Shown one piece after another: positions 53,337 through 62,423 of a DNA stretch of 64,000 bases; the first letter of the stretch is position 1, and each line of letters opens with the position of its first letter. The stretch comes from Neobacillus vireti (GTDB lineage Bacteria; Bacillota; Bacilli; Bacillales; Cytobacillaceae). The stretch covers positions 165,926-229,925 of the forward strand of contig NZ_LDNB01000006.1 in NCBI RefSeq assembly GCF_001026695.1, given 5' to 3'. The position numbers and the translations under genes are program-made. Below the pieces are notes generated by a model. It saw only the letters and a program-made list of their open reading frames with translations, was not told where the DNA came from and ran no database searches.

Positions 53337-54668
53337 ATGTTTAGTTTAAGCGGGGCGGAAATTAGTCATTTTCTTATGGCTATGGGATGTTTATTAGCAA
53401 TGGCACACTTATTAGGGTATTTAGCGGAGCGAATATTCATTCCACGAGTTATAGGGGAGGTTGCCGCAGGCTTAGTCCTCGGCCCAACGCTATTAGGGCA
53501 TTTCTTCCCGGATGCATTTAAATGGTTGTTTCTGGGTTTTGCCGGAGAGGATAAATTGTTTGGCCTTCTTTATCAGTTTGGTTTACTGCTTTTGATGTTC
53601 TGCTCAGGGCTTAAATTCCAGACGAAATTTAGTAAGGAAGACGCAAAAATCACCTCGGCATTAGTAATTGGTGCGACCATTCCAGCTTTTATCGTGGGCT
53701 GGCTTGCGGCGGGTTGGTTTAACATTACTCCGTATTTGGGTACAGCTAACAACACCTTAGCTTTCAAAATTGTTATTGCAATATCCATTGCAATAACATC
53801 GATTCCGGTTATATCCAAAATATTTAATGACCTGGGAATTATGCATACCCGTTTTGCAAAAATTGTTATTGCCTGCGCAGGAATTCATGACGTACTGCTT
53901 TGGGTTGCATTAGGGTTCGCCACTGCCATCGCTAGCGAAGGAGGCGTTTTTACTCTAGGTACTGCGGTGAAAAGTATCTCGATATCGACTGCGTTTATTC
54001 TTGGCACCTTGTTTCTTGGCTACCTGCTATTTAAACGAATGACGATCATTAAACAGAACCTCTTGTTCAGGTCATCCAATTTAGGATACTTCTTATTTAT
54101 CATGTTTATGCTTGCATCACTTGCCGGTAATCTTCATGTTGAGGCGATCTTTGGTGCCCTGCTTGCAGGGATTGTTGCAAAAGTAGCCTTGCCAAAAGTG
54201 GTGTCTGAACGGCTAGAACAAGGGGTGTCGAATATCTCATTTTCATGGTTTATCCCGATCTACTTTGCGACGGTCGGATTACAATTAGATCTTGTCAGAC
54301 ACTTTAACCCATTGTTCTTCCTTGGCTATCTATTATTTGCAACATTAACACAAACGTTAGCTGTTTACATTACTTCCCGTACCCTCAAGCAAGACCCCTT
54401 TACAAGTTTAAACTTAGGATTGGCAATCAATGACCGGGGCGGCCCTGGCATCGTCCTTTCATCGGTAGCCTATTCAACGGGTATCATTAATCAGGAGTTT
54501 TTCGCTATCCTTGTTATGTTAGCGTTGGTGACTTCCTGGATTCCTGGAACGTGGCTGCGAATTGTTGTAAGCAAAGGCTGGAGACTAATGCCAGGCGATG
54601 AGAAAGTGGTCCCTCGGCGAAGAAGTGACGATGACACATTTAAAGAAATAAATTATCCAGTAAAGTAG
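53337..54668 (+). CDS. CPA2-family cation:proton antiporter
   Basis: This 443-residue protein has about 12 membrane helices of the KefB/NhaS-like CPA2 family ('IPRVIGEVAAGLVLGPTLLG', 'ALVIGATIPAFIVGW', 'ITSIPVISKIFNDLGIMHTRFAKIVIACAGIHDVLLW' in parts). It exchanges Na+ or K+ for protons; there is no C-terminal TrkA domain. ATG 53337 is chosen because AAGGATGAT lies 7 bases upstream; ATG codons at 53325 and 53328 are possible. It stands alone between two terminators. Confidence 0.87.
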   Translation: MFSLSGAEISHFLMAMGCLLAMAHLLGYLAERIFIPRVIGEVAAGLVLGPTLLGHFFPDAFKWLFLGFAGEDKLFGLLYQFGLLLLMFCSGLKFQTKFSKEDAKITSALVIGATIPAFIVGWLAAGWFNITPYLGTANNTLAFKIVIAISIAITSIPVISKIFNDLGIMHTRFAKIVIACAGIHDVLLWVALGFATAIASEGGVFTLGTAVKSISISTAFILGTLFLGYLLFKRMTIIKQNLLFRSSNLGYFLFIMFMLASLAGNLHVEAIFGALLAGIVAKVALPKVVSERLEQGVSNISFSWFIPIYFATVGLQLDLVRHFNPLFFLGYLLFATLTQTLAVYITSRTLKQDPFTSLNLGLAINDRGGPGIVLSSVAYSTGIINQEFFAILVMLALVTSWIPGTWLRIVVSKGWRLMPGDEKVVPRRRSDDDTFKEINYPVK

Positions 54669-54694
54669 AAACCGGGGAATACCCGGTTTTTTTC
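54669..54694 (+). terminator. Terminator of the antiporter gene
   Basis: AAACCGGG pairs with CCCGGTTT around a short loop, followed by a run of T. Confidence 0.85.
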
Positions 54695-54713
54695 GTATTT
54701 AGAAATAAGGTAA

Positions 54714-54772
54714 GGGTGTCAGTAAGGGTGTCAGGCACCATGTGAATTTTTCACATGGTGCCTGACACCCAA
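54714..54772. repeat. GTGTCAGGCACC-family hairpin
   Basis: A partial duplicate GGGTGTCAGTAAGGGTGTCAG starts it, followed by the same GGCACCATGTGAA/TTCACATGGTGCC stem as at 53181 and CTGACACCC. It lies after the antiporter terminator. Confidence 0.75.
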
Positions 54773-54809
54773 AATTGTTATAATTTTTAATAAAAGGGCT
54801 GTGATTGGA

Positions 54810-55565
54810 ATGTGTTTAATTTTGTTTGCCTATCAAGTACATCCGGTATATAAACTCATCGTGGCGGCGAACCGTGATGAATTTTATCAGAGGCCGACTG
54901 CCCCAGTACATTACTGGGAAGAGAGTCCTAAAATCCTCGCCGGCCGGGATCTAGAAAAAATGGGAACTTGGATGGGAATCACCACCAAAGGGCGTTTTGC
55001 TGCCCTAACCAACTATCGCAATCCCCAAGAGTTAATTGAAGGCAAACGGTCGCGCGGTGAACTGGTGGCGGAAGCCTTGAAACACAAAGGGAATGTAAAG
55101 GATTATCTGCAAGGCCTTGCTGATTACAATAATGAATATCCAGGCTATAACCTACTTGCAGGCGATGCAAATGAGTTGTTTTATTATTCGAATATTGAGC
55201 AGATGCTGCGAAAGATTGAGCCTGGCATTTATGGTGTCAGTAATCATTTATTGAATACCGAATGGCCAAAAGTAAAAATAGGCAGGGAAGGTCTGTCAAG
55301 AATCATAACAGGGAAACAGGAAGATTTGGCAGACAAGCTTTTCGAGCTGCTCCAACATTCTGACCCTGCACCGGACAGTATCCTTCCTAGTACTGGCATT
55401 TCATTAGAGTGGGAAAGAATGCTCTCACCGCTGTTTATCAAAAGTGAGCATTACGGGACAAGAAGTTCAACGGTTTTATTAATGTCGGAAAAAGAAATTC
55501 AATACGCGGAACGGGTCTTTTCAAAGGCTGGAGAAAATAATAAAAAATATACGATCGTACTATAA
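54810..55565 (+). CDS. NRDE-family protein (TANGO2-like)
   Basis: This 251-residue protein begins MCLILFAYQ, with Cys2 as the possible N-terminal nucleophile of an Ntn-hydrolase-like fold, and carries the name-giving 'AANRDEFYQRPT' (about 20-31) and 'GTWMGITTKGRFAALTNYR' motifs. The family is linked to heme or lipid handling in animals; bacterial function is open. ATG 54810 is preferred over GTG 54801 because it puts Cys at position 2. Confidence 0.88.
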   Translation: MCLILFAYQVHPVYKLIVAANRDEFYQRPTAPVHYWEESPKILAGRDLEKMGTWMGITTKGRFAALTNYRNPQELIEGKRSRGELVAEALKHKGNVKDYLQGLADYNNEYPGYNLLAGDANELFYYSNIEQMLRKIEPGIYGVSNHLLNTEWPKVKIGREGLSRIITGKQEDLADKLFELLQHSDPAPDSILPSTGISLEWERMLSPLFIKSEHYGTRSSTVLLMSEKEIQYAERVFSKAGENNKKYTIVL

Positions 55566-55605
55566 GATCTTTGTTTAGCTTATGAAAGTTAGTCTTCCTA
55601 TCGGC

Positions 55606-55638
55606 TAAAAAAGAAAAACTCCCTGAAATCAAGGAGTT
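55606..55638 (-). terminator. Terminator of the DedA gene
   Basis: On the minus strand AACTCCTTGATTTCAGGGAGTT folds (AACTCC/GGAGTT with inner TGA/TCA) and is followed by TTTTTCTTTTTT. Confidence 0.7.
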
Positions 55639-55652
55639 CTATTATAAGGATG

Positions 55653-56258
55653 TTATTTATCGACCAACCCCAGCAGCCTTTTTTTTCGCCAATAGGTATA
55701 AAATATGAGGCAGCCGAGCAGGAATGCAAAAATTAAATAAATACTATACTTAGAAAGATATGTTCCAACGAGAATCCATTTCTCACCGAGCGTCCTTCCG
55801 AGAGTTATGAAAGAAAAACACCAGGTTACCGCGCCAGAATAGGCAAACAGAGCAAACCTTCGATAGGAATAGCCATTAATACCTGCAAGATAGGCAGTGA
55901 TATGCCGGACTCCGGGGATAAAAAAACCGACGATTAAGAGAAAAGGTCCAAATTTCAAAAAAAGTTTTCTTGTCCTACTCACTTTTTCTTCCGTAATATG
56001 AAATTTAGGTCCAAACTTTATTAAAAAGGGCAGGCCTAGTTTTACACCTAAGAAATAACTAAGCGAAATACCGCCACATGCCCCAGCAAAGGCAGATAGA
56101 AGTGAAGGTAAGTAAGACATTTTGCCACTAAAAATGTTATATCCTACATAAGTCAGCAGAACCTCATCAGGAATCGGGAGCCCGATAATACCTCCGACCA
56201 ACGCAATAATAATGCCAAAATACCCATAGTGTTCTATTAAATGATTCAAATGCTGCAT
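55653..56258 (-). CDS. DedA-family membrane protein
   Basis: This 201-residue protein has about five hydrophobic segments and the DedA signature: 'GIIGLPIPDEVLLTYVGY' (about 25-42), 'GACGGISLSYFLGVKLG' and 'FGPFLLIVGFFIPGVRHITAYLAG' (in parts), with the conserved 'F-x-P-x-x-R'. DedA proteins act as lipid (undecaprenyl phosphate) flippases or help proton homeostasis. AGGATGTG precedes ATG 56258; an upstream in-frame ATG (56282) adds eight residues without benefit. Confidence 0.87.
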   Translation of the reverse strand: MQHLNHLIEHYGYFGIIIALVGGIIGLPIPDEVLLTYVGYNIFSGKMSYLPSLLSAFAGACGGISLSYFLGVKLGLPFLIKFGPKFHITEEKVSRTRKLFLKFGPFLLIVGFFIPGVRHITAYLAGINGYSYRRFALFAYSGAVTWCFSFITLGRTLGEKWILVGTYLSKYSIYLIFAFLLGCLIFYTYWRKKRLLGLVDK

Positions 56259-56422
56259 AACATTTACACATCCTAGTTTCAATATAGATAATTACCGTCA
56301 TTATTTTCTGCTAAAAGGCGGAAAAAATGTAAGACCTTTGTTGTATATTACCCCGTTTTGACTTGGTCGCATTGTTTAGTTTTGGAATGAATATAGTTGG
56401 ATTGATAAGGAGGGGAATTTGC

Positions 56423-58612
56423 ATGCCGATTGAGTGGAATGAAAAAGAGAAAGTGTTTCATTTATCTAATGGCAGGGTTAGTTACATCATTCAGCTTGTC
56501 TTAGGGAAGTATCCGGCCCATTTGTATTGGGGCAGGCAGGTTAAGACGCGCCAATCTTCCTCTATCCTAGCCTTTAAGGGCAGGGCGTTTTCGCCGACGA
56601 CAGAACCGAAAGACCCAAAGTTTTCGCTTGATACTCTGCCTCAGGAGTATCCGGCTTATGGAAATGGCGATTTTCGTTCGCCAGCCTATCAGCTGCGTTC
56701 AGCGGATGGGTCAACGATAACGGAATTTGTCTATAATTCTCATGAGATTTTTCAAGGGAAACGTCCGCTAAAAGGATTGCCGGCTGCCTATATCGAGGAT
56801 GATTCTGAGGCGGATACATTAATCATCACCCTGGTTGATTCACTGCTTGGGGTTGGAATGAACCTCCATTATACAATCTACCGTGACCTTGATGTCATCA
56901 CAAGGTCTGTTTCCTTCGAGCACCTTGGGAGCAGGGAAGTGGAATTACATAAATGTATGAGTATGTCCGTCGATTTCCATCAAGCGGACTGGGACTGGCT
57001 CCATCTGCACGGGACTTGGAGCCGGGAACGTCACATCGAACGCTCCTCCCTACACCACGGGATACAGACCATTTCTTCCGCCAGGGGGGCAAGCAGCCAT
57101 CAGCATAATCCATTTATTGCCCTGCTCTCGAGAAATACGGATGAAGAGTACGGCGATGTTTATGGCGTTAGTTTAGTGTACAGCGGGAATTTCCAAGCTG
57201 CCATTGAAGTAGACTCTTTTCAAACAACAAGGCTCAGCATCGGGATTAATCCATTCGATTTTACCTGGCTGTTAAAACCGGGGGAAACGTTTCAAACTCC
57301 TGAGGCGATTATGGTCTATTCTTCAGACGGTCTCGGCGGAATGTCTAGAACGTATCATAAATTGCTGCGAACAAGGGTTTGCCGCGGTGTTTATCGCGAC
57401 AAAACGCGCCCGATTTTGATTAATAATTGGGAGGCTACTTATTTTGATTTTAATGAAAAAAAGTTAAAGAAGATTGCCGATGCCGGAAACGAGCTGGGGA
57501 TTGAGCTGTTTGTCTTGGATGATGGCTGGTTTGGGCGTCGTGACAACGATAAAAGTTCGTTAGGCGATTGGGTGGTAAATCGGAAGAAATTGCCGAATGG
57601 ATTGGCAGGATTGGCTGATTATATTGGTAAGAAGCGGATGCAATTTGGATTGTGGGTCGAGCCGGAAATGGTATCGCCAGATAGCGAGTTGTATCGCAGG
57701 CATCCCGATTGGTGCCTGCATGTACCGGGACGCAGGCGGACGCCGTCAAGAAATCAATTGGTCCTTGATCTAAGCAGGAAAGAGGTATGTGATTACTTAA
57801 TCGATACACTCTCGAAGGTATTCAAGAGTGCCCCGATTTCCTATGTCAAATGGGATATGAACCGTAATATGACTGAAATTGGTTCGGCAGCGCTTCCACC
57901 TGAAAGGCAAAGAGAAACAGTACACCGCTATATGCTTGGTCTGTATTGGATTTTAGAAAAACTAACCGAACGATTTCCCACGATTTTATATGAAAGCTGC
58001 TCGGGAGGCGGCGGCCGTTTTGACCCTGGCATGCTGTATTACATGCCGCAAACTTGGACGAGTGATGATACCGATGCGGTCGAACGGTTAAAAATTCAAT
58101 ATGGAACAAGTCTTATATACCCCGCGATCACGATGGGGGCACATGTCTCAGATGTGCCGAATCACCAAGTCGGGAGAACGACCCCGCTGTTAATGAGATG
58201 CCATGTGGCGATGGCGGCAAATTTAGGATTCGAATTAAACATCGATAAACTGAGCGAGGACGACAAAACGTTAGTCGCCGCGCAAATCCAACAATATCAT
58301 CAAATCAAAGACCTAGTCTGTTTTGGTGACCAATTCAGGCTGTTAAGTCCGTTTGCTGGAATGGATACGGCATGGATGTATGTTTCGCCTAAACAGGAAC
58401 GCGCGGTTGTTTTTTATTATAAAACCCTAGCAACGCCGAATCCCCCTTTTTTTCGGCTGAAATTGCGCGGACTTAAGCGGGAGGCAATGTACAAAGTAAA
58501 TAATGACGATAAGGTTTTTTTCGGGGATGAGCTTATGCAAATTGGCTTAACGCTTCCACTGATTAAAAAAGATTACAGTTCACATCTTTATCAAATTGAA
58601 AAGGTAAATTAG
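56423..58612 (+). CDS. agaN: Alpha-galactosidase, GH36
   Basis: This 729-residue enzyme hydrolyses alpha-1,6-galactosides such as melibiose and raffinose. The nucleophile is Asp478 in 'KWDMNR' and the acid/base Asp548 in 'WTSDDTD', the same numbers I recall for Geobacillus stearothermophilus AgaA/AgaN (729 aa). Other GH36 signatures: 'NNWEATYFDFNEKKL' and 'SCSGGGGRFD'. AAGGAGGGG precedes ATG 56423. No sugar transporter or raf regulator is adjacent; the freed galactose would enter the gal operon 12 kb away. Confidence 0.93.
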   Translation: MPIEWNEKEKVFHLSNGRVSYIIQLVLGKYPAHLYWGRQVKTRQSSSILAFKGRAFSPTTEPKDPKFSLDTLPQEYPAYGNGDFRSPAYQLRSADGSTITEFVYNSHEIFQGKRPLKGLPAAYIEDDSEADTLIITLVDSLLGVGMNLHYTIYRDLDVITRSVSFEHLGSREVELHKCMSMSVDFHQADWDWLHLHGTWSRERHIERSSLHHGIQTISSARGASSHQHNPFIALLSRNTDEEYGDVYGVSLVYSGNFQAAIEVDSFQTTRLSIGINPFDFTWLLKPGETFQTPEAIMVYSSDGLGGMSRTYHKLLRTRVCRGVYRDKTRPILINNWEATYFDFNEKKLKKIADAGNELGIELFVLDDGWFGRRDNDKSSLGDWVVNRKKLPNGLAGLADYIGKKRMQFGLWVEPEMVSPDSELYRRHPDWCLHVPGRRRTPSRNQLVLDLSRKEVCDYLIDTLSKVFKSAPISYVKWDMNRNMTEIGSAALPPERQRETVHRYMLGLYWILEKLTERFPTILYESCSGGGGRFDPGMLYYMPQTWTSDDTDAVERLKIQYGTSLIYPAITMGAHVSDVPNHQVGRTTPLLMRCHVAMAANLGFELNIDKLSEDDKTLVAAQIQQYHQIKDLVCFGDQFRLLSPFAGMDTAWMYVSPKQERAVVFYYKTLATPNPPFFRLKLRGLKREAMYKVNNDDKVFFGDELMQIGLTLPLIKKDYSSHLYQIEKVN

Positions 58613-58616
58613 AAAT

Positions 58617-58650
58617 GAAAACCTCCTTACTGGGAGGTTTTCATTTTTCT
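58617..58650 (+). terminator. Terminator of the alpha-galactosidase gene
   Basis: GAAAACCTCC pairs with GGAGGTTTTC around TTACTG, followed by ATTTTTC. Confidence 0.85.
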
Positions 58651-58731
58651 TAAATAGTAATTGAAATTCCGACTTGACTCATAGGAATATGTGTAATAGA
58701 ATTTTCAATAAATTAACTAAGGAGGAATTTG

Positions 58732-60114
58732 ATGAATACCGTTCTGATCATTGTGAACGTAGCAATTTTACTATTACTTATTCTTGGTTTGTTCATCATG
58801 CAAAAAAAGCATGTTTCTTTTTCAAAACGTGTTTTCACTGCATTGGGTTTAGGTATTATCTTTGGTTTTATCATTCATTTAATTTACGGTACTACACACG
58901 AAGTCACAACTGGCTCCATCGATTGGTTTAGCATTGTTGGCAACGGATATGTAAAACTATTACAAATGGTAGTAATGCCGCTTGTATTCATTTCCATTGT
59001 CGGTGCCTTTACGAAATTAAAATTAACAAAGAATATTGGGAAAATTAGTTTCCTAGTGATCGGCATTCTGCTTGCAACGACGGCCATTTCGGCAGCTATT
59101 GGCATTGGTTCGGCCTTAGGATTTGGTCTTGATGGCATCCATCTAAACGAAGGTGATGCGGAAAAGGCGAGAAATGCTCTTTTACAAGAAAAGGCTGTCA
59201 GTGTTGAAAATATGACGATCCCGCAGCAAATTCTTGAACTTGTTCCAAGTAATCCGTTTCAAGATTTAACAGGAGCACGTCCAACCTCCACGATAGCAGT
59301 CGTTATTTTTGCAGCCTTTATCGGGATTGCCTATCTTGGGGTCAAACGTAAGAATCCGGAGCAGGGTGAATTTTTCGCGAAAATCATTGATACGTTGTAC
59401 GCCGTTATTATGAGGGTTGTTACACTTATCCTTCGTCTAACACCTTATGGCATCCTAGCGATTATCACCAAGGTGACAGCTACAAGTGATTTTGAAGCGA
59501 TTGCGAAACTAGGTAAGTTTGTCATTGCTTCCTATGTTGCGCTCATCCTTATGTTCATTGTGCATTTACTATTAATATCCTTTGCTAAACTAAGTCCTGT
59601 GAATTATGTGAAAAAGGCATTGCCAACGTTAACCTTTGCCTTTACGTCAAGATCAAGTGCGGGAACATTACCATTGACAATTAAAACACAAACAAAAGAT
59701 CTTGGTGTATCAGAAGGGATTGCCAACTTTGCCGGTTCTTTCGGACTTTCTATCGGCCAAAATGGCTGTGCAGGGATTTACCCGGCGATGTTAGCCGTAA
59801 TGGTTGCACCAGCGGCTGGAATTAATCCGACAAGTCCATCTTTTATTCTGACGCTTATTCTAGTCGTGATGATTAGTTCCTTTGGTGTCGCAGGTGTTGG
59901 CGGCGGGGCAACCTTCGCAGCGCTAATCGTTTTATCTGTCATGAACCTGCCAATTGCGATAGCCGGACTGCTTATCTCAGTCGAACCGCTTATTGACATG
60001 GGACGCACCGCCCTAAACGTCAGCGGCTCCATGACAGCAGGCGTATTAACAAGCAAAGCAACAGGAGAACTCGAAACCGAAATATACCAACAACCAAACG
60101 TTGTTGAAGCTTAA
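58732..60114 (+). CDS. tcyP: L-cystine symporter TcyP
   Basis: This 460-residue dicarboxylate/cation-symporter-family transporter (about eight helices plus two hairpins) has the TcyP signatures 'KLLQMVVMPLVFISIVGAF', 'TFAFTSRSSAGTLPLTI' (hairpin 1), 'NFAGSFGLSIGQNGCAGIYPAM' (in parts) and 'GVAGVGGGATFAALIVLSVM' (in parts). It imports L-cystine with cations. AAGGAGG precedes the ATG 58732. The stop codon is the first unit of a (TAAA)5 tract. Confidence 0.92.
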   Translation: MNTVLIIVNVAILLLLILGLFIMQKKHVSFSKRVFTALGLGIIFGFIIHLIYGTTHEVTTGSIDWFSIVGNGYVKLLQMVVMPLVFISIVGAFTKLKLTKNIGKISFLVIGILLATTAISAAIGIGSALGFGLDGIHLNEGDAEKARNALLQEKAVSVENMTIPQQILELVPSNPFQDLTGARPTSTIAVVIFAAFIGIAYLGVKRKNPEQGEFFAKIIDTLYAVIMRVVTLILRLTPYGILAIITKVTATSDFEAIAKLGKFVIASYVALILMFIVHLLLISFAKLSPVNYVKKALPTLTFAFTSRSSAGTLPLTIKTQTKDLGVSEGIANFAGSFGLSIGQNGCAGIYPAMLAVMVAPAAGINPTSPSFILTLILVVMISSFGVAGVGGGATFAALIVLSVMNLPIAIAGLLISVEPLIDMGRTALNVSGSMTAGVLTSKATGELETEIYQQPNVVEA

Positions 60115-60131
60115 ATAAATAAATAAATAAA
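60112..60131. repeat. (TAAA)5 microsatellite including the tcyP stop
   Basis: Five TAAA units begin with the tcyP stop codon and provide stop codons in all three frames, followed by TAAT. Confidence 0.7.
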
Positions 60132-60134
60132 TAA

Positions 60135-60203
60135 TGGGTGTCAGACACCATCGTTGTGTCCGCGTGGGGTGGACAAATGTGTTTTTGCGGTGCCTGACAC
60201 CCA
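60135..60203. repeat. GTGTCAGGCACC-family repeat
   Basis: GGGTGTCAGACACCAT ... GTGTCCGCG ... GGTGGACAAATGTG ... GGTGCCTGACACCC. Same organisation as the elements at 8945, 17388 and 20231. Confidence 0.7.
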
Positions 60204-60217
60204 AACTTATTCCGCTG

Positions 60218-60249
60218 CTGGATAGCTAAAAATGGCTATCCAGTTTTTT
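60218..60249 (+). terminator. Terminator of tcyP
   Basis: CTGGATAGC pairs with GCTATCCAG, followed by TTTTTT. Confidence 0.85.
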
Positions 60250-60520
60250 GTGTTCTGGAACTGGTTGAATGACTTGGATTAGTAAGGTTGGAAAACTGTT
60301 CCAACGTTTGTTTAAATACAAGTAAAGGACTTTTGTTCGAGTTCGTTCATCCAACCCCCAAGAAAGTTTAAAATATTTATTCAAATTCCTCCAACACTTT
60401 GCGCTCTTCAATCGTTACCTATATGAGAACGCAGAGAAAACAAATTTTCTTCGCTTAAATGAAAGCGAATCACAGTCTTCAAAGTAAAAATTCTTCATTT
60501 ATACTTTCTTAACATCTTTT
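60250..60520. other. Intergenic region without a supported gene
   Basis: A 61-codon minus-strand frame (60226-60411) is present but has no ribosome-binding site and runs into the tcyP terminator. Nothing else is visible; the MITE copy follows at once. Confidence 0.5.
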
Positions 60521-60706
60521 GGCCGTGTTAAAGAACATTGTTATTACTGAGCACAATGTTGATTGGAGTGGAAGGCGCGAGACTCCTGCGGGAGCAGCGG
60601 GACAGGTGAGACCCCGCAGGCGCTTTAGCGCCGAGGAGGCTCACCGCCCGCCCCGCGGAAAGCGAAGCGCCTGGAACGGAAATCAACATTCATTTTTAAC
60701 CCAGCC
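60521..60706. mobile_element. 186-bp MITE-like element, copy 3 (inverted)
   Basis: Ends GGCCGTGTTAAA and TTTAACCCAGCC, exactly 186 bp, inverted relative to copies 1 and 2. Flanks CATCTTTT (60513-60520) and TATCTTTT (60707-60714) are an 8-bp direct repeat with one mismatch. It lies directly upstream of the ECF sigma operon. Confidence 0.85.
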
Positions 60707-60739
60707 TATCTTTTAAAAAAACAAAAGTGAGTGATCAAA

Positions 60740-61204
60740 GTGGGAGTGAGTGATTTATATGAAAGGTTAAAAGACGATCTGCACCGCTTTGCCCGGTCGA
60801 TAGCTCGGCATGAACAAGAAGCGAATGACCTTGTCCAGGATGCGGTGCTTAAGGCACTTAGGGAAGAGCAGCTTCACACTTTACCAGACTATAAGCAGCG
60901 GGCATGGTTCTTCCGTGTCATGAAGAACAAAATGATTGATGAACGAAGAAAAGAAAAACGGTTAACTGAGTGGGAGGACGATTTAGACTTTTCCATTCAG
61001 GGGGCGGCCCATAGCCACCTAGAAATAACCGAACTCTTATCCCACTTGCCGCAGGAAACAAGTGATTTGATTTTTAAACGCTATTGGCTCGGGCTTACCA
61101 GCCAGGAAATCGGCAGTCAATTGGGGCTTCCAGCCGCAACGGTGCGTTACAAACTTCATTTAGCCATCAAAAAATTAAGAACGGTATTAGAGGAGGAAAA
61201 ATGA
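60740..61204 (+). CDS. ECF-type RNA polymerase sigma factor
   Basis: This about 154-residue sigma factor has region 2 (about 8-80, 'RSIARHEQEANDLVQDAVLKALRE', 'YKQRAWFFRVMKNKMIDERRKEKR' in parts) and region 4 (about 100-150, 'LPQETSDLIFKRYWLGLTSQEIGSQLGLPAATVRYKLHLAIKKLR' in parts). No classical anti-sigma gene with a membrane helix follows; instead its stop overlaps the start of a repeat protein (ATGA). The start is ambiguous: GTG 60731, 60740 and 60746 are in frame; 60740 has AGTGAGTGAT upstream. MITE copy 3 lies 33 bases before it. Confidence 0.85.
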   Translation: MGVSDLYERLKDDLHRFARSIARHEQEANDLVQDAVLKALREEQLHTLPDYKQRAWFFRVMKNKMIDERRKEKRLTEWEDDLDFSIQGAAHSHLEITELLSHLPQETSDLIFKRYWLGLTSQEIGSQLGLPAATVRYKLHLAIKKLRTVLEEEK

Positions 61205-62406
61205 TGAATCAACGAATTGGAAATGTTGGATTATTAAATTTACTGGATGCGACAGAAGAAAGCATTAAGGGAATCGAACGAATTGAAAATGTTGGAATGG
61301 TACTTTATCGAGAAGGAAATGCCGGTCTTTTATCAGCGTTGAATATTGGAAATATTGGTTCGACCTCTGAGGTGCCAGAGGGCTATAGCCTTTTTAATGG
61401 AATACTGAAACTCGATGATGCATACCTGAAATCAATTTCGGAACCGGTACATCTACTCGTGAACGGCGAAGTCATTGTCGACAAAAACGTTCATCCTGAT
61501 GATTTGAAAAAAGGACTGCTTCATTTAATGGTAAATGGAAAGGTTTATAGTCCAGCTCATCTCTCCGGCCTACTAAGCCCTATTATCTCCAAAGGGGCAT
61601 TTGAGCTTGAAAGCTATCAAGGGACACCGCCGCGGATGGAAAGCGGGAAATTTACCTTAACAAATTCCTTCCTCCAAGCGATTGATGAGCAAGCGTTTTT
61701 AGTTATCAGTGGAGTGCTTTCCTTTTCAAAAGATTTAAACATGGAAAAATTCGACGAAAAAATAAGCAAGTTGGAGGTTCACGGAAAAATCTTTCTTTAC
61801 GAAGAGCAGGAAGCCTTTTTATATAAAAAAACAGCTTCTTTAGCGGGTTGTAAGATAGAGGTGATTCCAGCAGGATATGAGGTGTTAAATAGAACTCTGC
61901 GGTTAAACAACCGTTCGATACGCCGCTTTAAACAAAAGAAATTATATACAAAAAAGCCGATTTTGTTTGATGTAGATGTAACAAGAGAATTAATCACCGA
62001 GACCATCGCCAAGGTTCATTCTACATCTGTTATCGTTTGCCATGAGCAGGTAGAAGATCTTATGTATGAACTCACAAGCCTGTTAGATACAGAAATATTA
62101 TCCTATGAACATAGCTTTATCATGATTGAGGGGGAAGAAGTCTGGTCAAACGAACAATTCCTCGCTTTAGATGATCCGACCAATTTTATCGTTAACGGAA
62201 AGCTTATTCTTAATAAAGATGTAAGCGAAGATGTGCTGCGAAATAAGGTTGTAGCAATAGATAACCTTGGGGAGGTAACCGTTCACGATAAGAAATTAAT
62301 AGGTGTCCTTCAGAACATCATCCGAGTAAACACAGGCAGTGTTGAAGAAGAAAAGTCAAAGGAAAATGGAGCGGCTCTTCATAATGTTGGTAAACTATCT
62401 CTATAA
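61201..62406 (+). CDS. Four-repeat cytosolic protein of an ECF sigma operon, unknown
   Basis: This 401-residue protein has no signal peptide or membrane helix. After an N-terminal part with 'RIGNVGLLNLL', 'IENVGMVL' and 'LNIGNIGS' it shows four degenerate tandem repeats of 75-80 residues (about 57-130, 137-213, 220-297 and 301-374). Their shared pattern is P-x-GY-x3-NG-x-L-x-L ... L-x-VNG-x-hh-x3-DV-x2-[DE]-x-L ... hhNG-x-V. The C-terminus ends 'LHNVGKLSL', echoing the NVG motif of the start. GAGGAGG precedes the ATG, which overlaps the sigma stop by 4 bases. Regular beta-rich repeats recall bactofilin-like scaffolds, but I do not recognise the family. A role in controlling the sigma factor is inference. 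Confidence 0.75.
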   Translation: MMNQRIGNVGLLNLLDATEESIKGIERIENVGMVLYREGNAGLLSALNIGNIGSTSEVPEGYSLFNGILKLDDAYLKSISEPVHLLVNGEVIVDKNVHPDDLKKGLLHLMVNGKVYSPAHLSGLLSPIISKGAFELESYQGTPPRMESGKFTLTNSFLQAIDEQAFLVISGVLSFSKDLNMEKFDEKISKLEVHGKIFLYEEQEAFLYKKTASLAGCKIEVIPAGYEVLNRTLRLNNRSIRRFKQKKLYTKKPILFDVDVTRELITETIAKVHSTSVIVCHEQVEDLMYELTSLLDTEILSYEHSFIMIEGEEVWSNEQFLALDDPTNFIVNGKLILNKDVSEDVLRNKVVAIDNLGEVTVHDKKLIGVLQNIIRVNTGSVEEEKSKENGAALHNVGKLSL

Positions 62407-62423
62407 GAGGGGGAGGAAGAGAA

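Noticed and set aside
60226..60411. Minus-strand 61-residue frame after tcyP
   Set aside because: No ribosome-binding site, it ends inside the tcyP terminator, and it has no support from neighbours. It could be a relic of a mobile element, but I cannot show that.
60519..60716. 65-residue frame with 'NVDWSGRRETPAGAAG' and similar frames at 19300-19509 and 23879-24157
   Set aside because: They are translations of the 186-bp MITE-like element in whatever frame is open; similarity between them reflects the DNA repeat, not a protein family.
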